A stretch of DNA of 8,596 nt. It comes from Streptococcaceae bacterium (GTDB lineage: Bacteria; Bacillota; Bacilli; Lactobacillales; Streptococcaceae). Every line of letters begins with the position of its first letter. Within the stretch, counting starts at the first letter, position 1. Location: the NCBI GenBank assembly GCA_031285105.1, contig JAITWV010000277.1:1-8596 (forward strand), written 5' to 3'. This document shows, in pieces, positions 5,083-8,596 of this stretch. The notes beneath the pieces are model-generated. The model was not told the origin of the DNA. It ran no database searches and saw only the letters and a list, made by a program, of their open reading frames with translations. A program made the translations under genes and the position numbers.

Positions 5083-6901
5083 AAATAATCAACCACAAAG
5101 ACCTCCTGTGCGTAGAGGTGGTGGTCCTGGGCAAATGGCAATTGGTGAAAAACCGAAAAATTTCAAAAAAACATGGAGTAAGTTAATTGCTTATGCCAAA
5201 TCTTATCTACCAGTTATCATCTTGGCAATGATTTTAGCTATCACCTCAACTGTTTTTGCCATTTATGGACCCAATCGTCTAGGTGAAATTACAGATATTA
5301 TTACCAAAGGTTTCATGGGTGAAATTGATACAGACAAGATTTTCCAAATAGGTTTTTTATTAGGCGTTTTGTATGGACTTTCTTATCTGTTTAGTTACGC
5401 CCAAAACTTTATTATGGCAACTGTTACCCAGCGCATCACTAAAAAAATGCGTACCGATATTTCGGCAAAGATTAATAAATTACCTTTAAAATATTTTGAC
5501 TCCAATAGTTATGGTGATATTTTAAGTCGCGTCACCAATGATGTTGATACAATCGGGCAAACCATGAATCAGTCCGTTGTGTCGATGGTTTCAGCAACCG
5601 TGATGTTTTTAGGAACGCTCATTGTAATGTTTAGCGTGCAGTGGCTCATGGCAATCACAGCCGTTTTATCTACTTCGATTGGCTTTGTTTTGATGAGTGT
5701 TATTATGAAAAACTCACAAAAATATTTCGCTCGTCAACAAAAAGGGTTAGGGAAAATTAACGGGCATATCGAAGAAATTTATTCAGGGCATAATGTCGTT
5801 CGTGCCTATAATGCCAATGAAGAAGCAAGTTCGCTCTTCCATCAGATTAATGAAGAATTATATGATAGTGCTTGGAAATCACAATTTTTATCAGGAATGA
5901 TGCAACCTTTAATGAACTTTGTTGGTAACTTTGGCTATGCACTTGTATGTGTGGTCGGTGCTGCTTTAGTGATGAATGGCTATATCGGATTTGGTGTAAT
6001 CGTCCAATTTATGATTTATATTCGCCTATTTACCAATCCATTAGGTCAACTAGCCCAAGCCATGACAAATATGCAATCAGCCGCTGCTGCTGGAGAACGT
6101 GTGTTTGAGTTCTTAGATGAAGAAGAATTAACAGATGAAAGCAATAAAACTAAAGAATTAACCCAAGTCAAAGGAAACGTTGAATTTGAACATGTAAAAT
6201 TTGGCTATGATTCAGACAAATTAATCATCAAAGACTTTAGTGCAAATGTTAAAGTTGGTCAAAAAGTAGCCATTGTCGGTCCAACTGGTGCAGGTAAAAC
6301 CACGATCGTTAATTTATTAATGCGTTTTTATGAAGTCAATAGTGGACAAATTCGTATTGATGGACTTAGCACAAATGATATCACGCGCCATAATCTACAC
6401 GATCAATTTGCAATGGTGCTTCAAGATACATGGTTATTTGAAGGAACCGTAAAGGAAAATATCGTCTATAATAAAGAAGGAATTACCGATGAAGCGATTA
6501 TTGAAGCGTGTAAGGCAGCTGGTGCGCACCATTTCATCCGTGCATTGCCAAATGGTTATGATACCGTTTTAGATGATAAATCTTCGCTTTCCGTAGGTCA
6601 AAAACAGTTACTAACAATTGCTCGTGCGATGGTAGCCAATGCCCCATTATTAATTTTAGATGAAGCAACAAGTTCTGTCGATACAAGGACAGAAATATTA
6701 ATTCAAAAGGCAATGGATAAATTAATGAGTGGGCGCACTACCTTTGTCATTGCTCATAGACTTTCTACGATTAAAAATGCTGATTTAATTTTATATATGC
6801 ATGAAGGGGATATCTTAGAAAGTGGCAATCATGAAGTATTGTTAGCTCAAGGTGGATATTATGCGGACTTATATAATAGCCAGTTTGAAAATGCTTCGTA
6901 G
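5075..6901 (+). CDS. ABC exporter half-transporter, catalytic subunit
   Basis: A 608-residue partner of the preceding gene. It opens with a Pro/Gly/Arg-rich cytoplasmic tail (about 1-30, including RPPVRRGGGPGQ), followed by about six membrane helices (around 44-64, 90-116, 168-188, 190-210, 280-300, 303-322) and an ATP-binding domain. Walker A is GPTGAGKTT (402-410), Q-loop Q450, Walker B LLILDE with catalytic E530, D-loop SSVD (533-536) and switch H561 in IAHR, all canonical. The signature motif is LSVGQ (505-509) instead of LSGGQ. In a head-to-tail dimer this altered signature faces the degenerate Walker motifs of the first subunit, while its own good Walker motifs face the intact signature of that subunit: one working and one impaired ATP site. 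The ATG lies inside the end of the upstream gene, 9 bp after AAGGAGG (5059-5065), so translation is coupled. Substrate unknown. Confidence 0.96.
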   Translation: MSKNNQPQRPPVRRGGGPGQMAIGEKPKNFKKTWSKLIAYAKSYLPVIILAMILAITSTVFAIYGPNRLGEITDIITKGFMGEIDTDKIFQIGFLLGVLYGLSYLFSYAQNFIMATVTQRITKKMRTDISAKINKLPLKYFDSNSYGDILSRVTNDVDTIGQTMNQSVVSMVSATVMFLGTLIVMFSVQWLMAITAVLSTSIGFVLMSVIMKNSQKYFARQQKGLGKINGHIEEIYSGHNVVRAYNANEEASSLFHQINEELYDSAWKSQFLSGMMQPLMNFVGNFGYALVCVVGAALVMNGYIGFGVIVQFMIYIRLFTNPLGQLAQAMTNMQSAAAAGERVFEFLDEEELTDESNKTKELTQVKGNVEFEHVKFGYDSDKLIIKDFSANVKVGQKVAIVGPTGAGKTTIVNLLMRFYEVNSGQIRIDGLSTNDITRHNLHDQFAMVLQDTWLFEGTVKENIVYNKEGITDEAIIEACKAAGAHHFIRALPNGYDTVLDDKSSLSVGQKQLLTIARAMVANAPLLILDEATSSVDTRTEILIQKAMDKLMSGRTTFVIAHRLSTIKNADLILYMHEGDILESGNHEVLLAQGGYYADLYNSQFENAS

Positions 6902-6926
6902 TCCTAAGAAAATATTTAACGAAACT

Positions 6927-6970
6927 CTCCAAGGGCAAGCATCATGTGTCCTTGGAGTGTGTTTGTTTAT
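6927..6970 (+). terminator. Terminator of the ABC operon, probably shared with the convergent gene
   Basis: CTCCAAGGGCA (6927-6937) pairs with TGTCCTTGGAG (6947-6957): an 11-bp stem with one G-U pair and a 9-nt loop. The tail after the stem (6958-6970) is T-rich but broken by G. On the other strand the tail is also only moderately T-rich. It lies 25 bp after the ABC stop codon, between convergent genes. Its right arm overlaps the first copy of the 30-bp repeat. Confidence 0.7.
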
Positions 6971-6980
6971 TCAATAAGAG
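6951..6980. repeat. 30-bp direct repeat, outer copy
   Basis: This segment is identical over 30 bp to 7015-7044. On the minus strand it contains a second copy of the last codons of the SorC-family gene, including its TAA stop (at 6969-6967), plus 16 bp of sequence beyond the stop. The 34 bp between the copies (6981-7014) resemble the gene's 3' coding sequence only weakly. The minus strand from 7014 to 6967 reads FISPQSNPVVTALIE-stop in the frame of this TAA, which is offset from the intact gene because the repeat period is 64 bp. Confidence 0.9.
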
Positions 6981-7014
6981 CTGTTACAACAGGGTTTGAT
7001 TGAGGTGAGATAAA

Positions 7015-7044
7015 CTTGGAGTGTGTTTGTTTATTCAATAAGAG
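7015..7044. repeat. 30-bp direct repeat, copy spanning the SorC-gene 3' end
   Basis: Identical to 6951-6980. It covers the last codons and the stop of the SorC-family gene (7031-7044) and 16 bp beyond the stop (7015-7030), including TTGGAG that forms part of the terminator arm in the other copy. Here there is no partner arm next to it, so the hairpin exists only at the outer copy. Confidence 0.9.
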
Positions 7045-7999
7045 TTGCATTTTTATCAAGATGTAACAACTCTTTTGCCGTATCTTGATTGATGACTAAA
7101 CAATTGAAATAATTATTTTTCAGCGCAATTAACGTAGCCTCTGCTTTTTCTTTATGATTGACTAAAGCGATGGTAGTAGGTACATTTGTTAGTTCACTGA
7201 GACTTAAACTAATCGTTCGTTCATCTAAACTTCCTTTAATTATTTTTCCTTTTTGATTATAAAAACGACAACAAACTTCACCAACTGCTTCATTTATCCT
7301 AAGTTCTTCCAAATCTTCTTGTGTTAAAAGATCGCGCCACTGACTTCTAGCATAACTTAATGGACCTCCGATACCAACAATCGCCACATCTAAATTTGCC
7401 CAAGACTTCCTTAACTCATGAAAATATTTTGCATTTAAAATTCCCTCAGCCATCTGTTTACTTTCTTGAACGACTGTTGCATTGATGAAAATATTGTTGC
7501 TGCGAAAAATACGCGACATATTATAAACCAAAGTATTGATATGAAAATGCGCATTTACTTGACTTGGACCGCCAGCTAATGGAACAAAAGTCGAATTTTC
7601 TAGCTCTTTTTCTTTCATTTGATTAATCACATTGGCAATCGTTTCACCCCAAGAAAGCCCGATTGTTTGATTAGAGTCAACACGTTCGCGAATAAAGGTG
7701 GCAGCTTGTTGGTAGAATTTTGCTGATTGTTCCTTACGTGTTTGTTCTGGATAAGATGGCACAATTTTAATCGCTTTTAGATGATATTTTTCTTTTAAGT
7801 AGTTTTCTAATTCATAAACCTCAGGATTGGCACCGTGTATTTTAATTTCAACAATCCCTTCGTTTCGAGCTTGAGTGAGCATGCGACTAATCGTTGTTCG
7901 GTAGATGCCTGTTTCATTGGCGATTTCATTTTGACTTTTTTGTTCTATATAATACATATAAGCAACTTTTATTAATTTATTTCGTTTTTCGTCTTTCAT
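7031..7999 (-). CDS. SorC/DeoR-type sugar-binding transcriptional regulator
   Basis: A 322-residue protein with the SorC layout: an N-terminal helix-turn-helix (about residues 18-45, SQNEIANETGIYRTTISRML) and a large sugar-phosphate-binding domain (about 55-320) with the family landmarks GLSWGET (114-120), LAGGPSQ (141-147), VGIGGP (208-213), GEVCCRFY (240-247) and LDERTISL (258-265). Relatives such as B. subtilis DeoR, CggR and SorC are tetrameric regulators of sugar or nucleoside catabolism released by a phosphorylated sugar. The ligand cannot be deduced. The ATG at 7999 has a modest ribosome binding site (AGGGA, about six bases before), and no convincing promoter was found, although TAAACT occurs twice in tandem upstream. 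No sugar gene adjoins it: it converges on the ABC operon and diverges from rluE. Its 3' end is duplicated at 6951-6980, and its C-terminus (LHLDKNATLIE) may have been altered by that event. Confidence 0.9.
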   Translation of the reverse strand: MKDEKRNKLIKVAYMYYIEQKSQNEIANETGIYRTTISRMLTQARNEGIVEIKIHGANPEVYELENYLKEKYHLKAIKIVPSYPEQTRKEQSAKFYQQAATFIRERVDSNQTIGLSWGETIANVINQMKEKELENSTFVPLAGGPSQVNAHFHINTLVYNMSRIFRSNNIFINATVVQESKQMAEGILNAKYFHELRKSWANLDVAIVGIGGPLSYARSQWRDLLTQEDLEELRINEAVGEVCCRFYNQKGKIIKGSLDERTISLSLSELTNVPTTIALVNHKEKAEATLIALKNNYFNCLVINQDTAKELLHLDKNATLIE

Positions 8000-8067
8000 T
8001 ATAGTCCCTGCTTTTTGATTGATGAGTTTAAGTTTAACATTTATTTGAAAGTTTTTCGCTCAATTGC

Positions 8068-8096
8068 TTGTAATTTTTGGTGATTTCTTTGATAAT
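8068..8096 (+). promoter_or_regulatory. Probable promoter of rluE
   Basis: TTGTAA (8068-8073), a 17-bp spacer and GATAAT (8091-8096) give an acceptable sigma-A promoter, with transcription starting near 8103 and a leader of about 20 nt. The rest of the 123-bp gap between the divergent SorC-family and rluE genes shows nothing else clear. Confidence 0.5.
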
Positions 8097-8122
8097 AAGC
8101 AAGACAAAATGAGGTGAAGAAA

Positions 8123-8596
8123 ATGATTTTACTATTTAATAAACCATTTGGAGTGTTGACTAAATTTACAGATGAAAATGGGCGAGCGACTTTGGCTGAT
8201 TATATTGATATTCCCAATGTTTATGCAGCCGGTCGTTTGGATAAAGATAGCGAAGGATTGCTATTATTAACCGATGATGGTAAATTAAATCAGCGTTTGA
8301 CTAATCCAAAGAGTAAGTCTTACAAAACATATATTGTTCAAGTAGAAAATGAAGCCACTAATGAGCAAATTCGCCAATTAGAAAAAGGGGTCATACTAAA
8401 AGACGGTTTAACTTTACCAGCAAAAGTCAAAAAAATTGATGAACCTACTTGGTTATGGGAAAGAAGCTCACCAGTACGAAAAAGAAAAAGTATTCCAACT
8501 AGTTTTCTTTCGATTTCAATTAAAGAAGGGAAAAATCGGCAAGTTAGAAGGATGACCGCTTCAGTTGGCTTACCCACTTTGCGTTTGATCCGCGTG
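8123..8596 (+). CDS. rluE: 23S rRNA pseudouridine synthase, RluE type (3' end outside window)
   Basis: An open frame of 158 codons from the ATG at 8123 to the window edge without a stop. It belongs to the RsuA/RluB/E/F family, which converts specific rRNA uridines to pseudouridine. The match to E. coli RluE (U2457 of 23S rRNA) is recognisable through most of the length: FNKPFGVLTKFTDENGR (5-21), VYAAGRLDKDSEGLLLLT (33-50) with the catalytic Asp D40 in GRLD, KTYIVQVE, the RluE-typical DEPTWLWER and RKSIPTSFL, and GKNRQVRRMTASVGLPTLRLIR near the break. There is no N-terminal S4 RNA-binding domain, as expected for RluE and unlike RsuA or RluB. GAGGTGA (8111-8117) lies five bases before the ATG and supports this start. 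About 20 to 30 C-terminal residues are probably missing. It stands divergent from the SorC-family regulator, with no evident functional link. Confidence 0.93.
   Translation, partial: MILLFNKPFGVLTKFTDENGRATLADYIDIPNVYAAGRLDKDSEGLLLLTDDGKLNQRLTNPKSKSYKTYIVQVENEATNEQIRQLEKGVILKDGLTLPAKVKKIDEPTWLWERSSPVRKRKSIPTSFLSISIKEGKNRQVRRMTASVGLPTLRLIRV

Noticed and set aside
6951..7044. CRISPR or mobile-element reading of the two 30-bp repeats
   Set aside because: There are only two copies with one 34-bp interval, one copy lies inside a coding sequence, and there are no cas genes, transposase or terminal inverted repeats nearby.
8338..8577. Minus-strand frame opposite rluE
   Set aside because: The plus strand encodes a clear RluE-type enzyme through the same bases; the opposite frame is a shadow.

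Overview
The window looks like ordinary chromosome of a low-GC Gram-positive bacterium, most likely a lactic acid bacterium of the Enterococcus/Vagococcus type. This is inferred from the A+T-rich codon use, strong AGGAGG-type ribosome binding sites, consensus sigma-A promoters with 17-bp spacers, a membrane-anchored RNase Y, a DUF3284 protein and a MarR-controlled heterodimeric ABC exporter. The species cannot be fixed from the sequence. There are no RNA genes, CRISPR arrays, insertion sequences or phage genes.

Layout. Positions 1-143 (minus) hold the first 47 codons of a GntR-family regulator, cut by the window edge. It diverges from a DUF3284 gene (306-746), and both have good promoters in the 162-bp gap. 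A weak terminator follows. Next is rny (RNase Y, 973-2577), with a strong extended -10 promoter about 110 bp upstream and a leader that contains an intrinsic-terminator-like hairpin between promoter and gene. A strong hairpin terminator closes rny. The third block (2865-6901) is one operon: a MarR-type regulator and two overlapping half-size ABC exporter genes. Its promoter carries a nearly perfect 13-bp inverted repeat, and two copies of a 14-bp motif lie further upstream. Convergent to it is an isolated SorC-family regulator (7031-7999, minus), whose 3' end is partly duplicated in the convergent intergenic region. The last gene, cut by the edge at 8596, is an RluE-type 23S rRNA pseudouridine synthase.

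How the genes work together. RNase Y and RluE are housekeeping RNA-metabolism genes with no functional link visible here. The MarR-ABC-ABC operon is self-contained: the regulator probably represses its own promoter, and the two transporter subunits form one asymmetric ATP-driven exporter. The first subunit has an Asp in place of the catalytic Glu and a Gln in place of the switch His; the second has the canonical residues but an altered signature motif. The two regulators at the ends (GntR, SorC) have no obvious targets in view, except DUF3284 for GntR.

I do not see a convincing new multi-gene system. The most interesting signals are non-coding: the rny leader with alternative pairings, the 30-bp duplication at the SorC 3' end, and the operator-like repeats upstream of marR.
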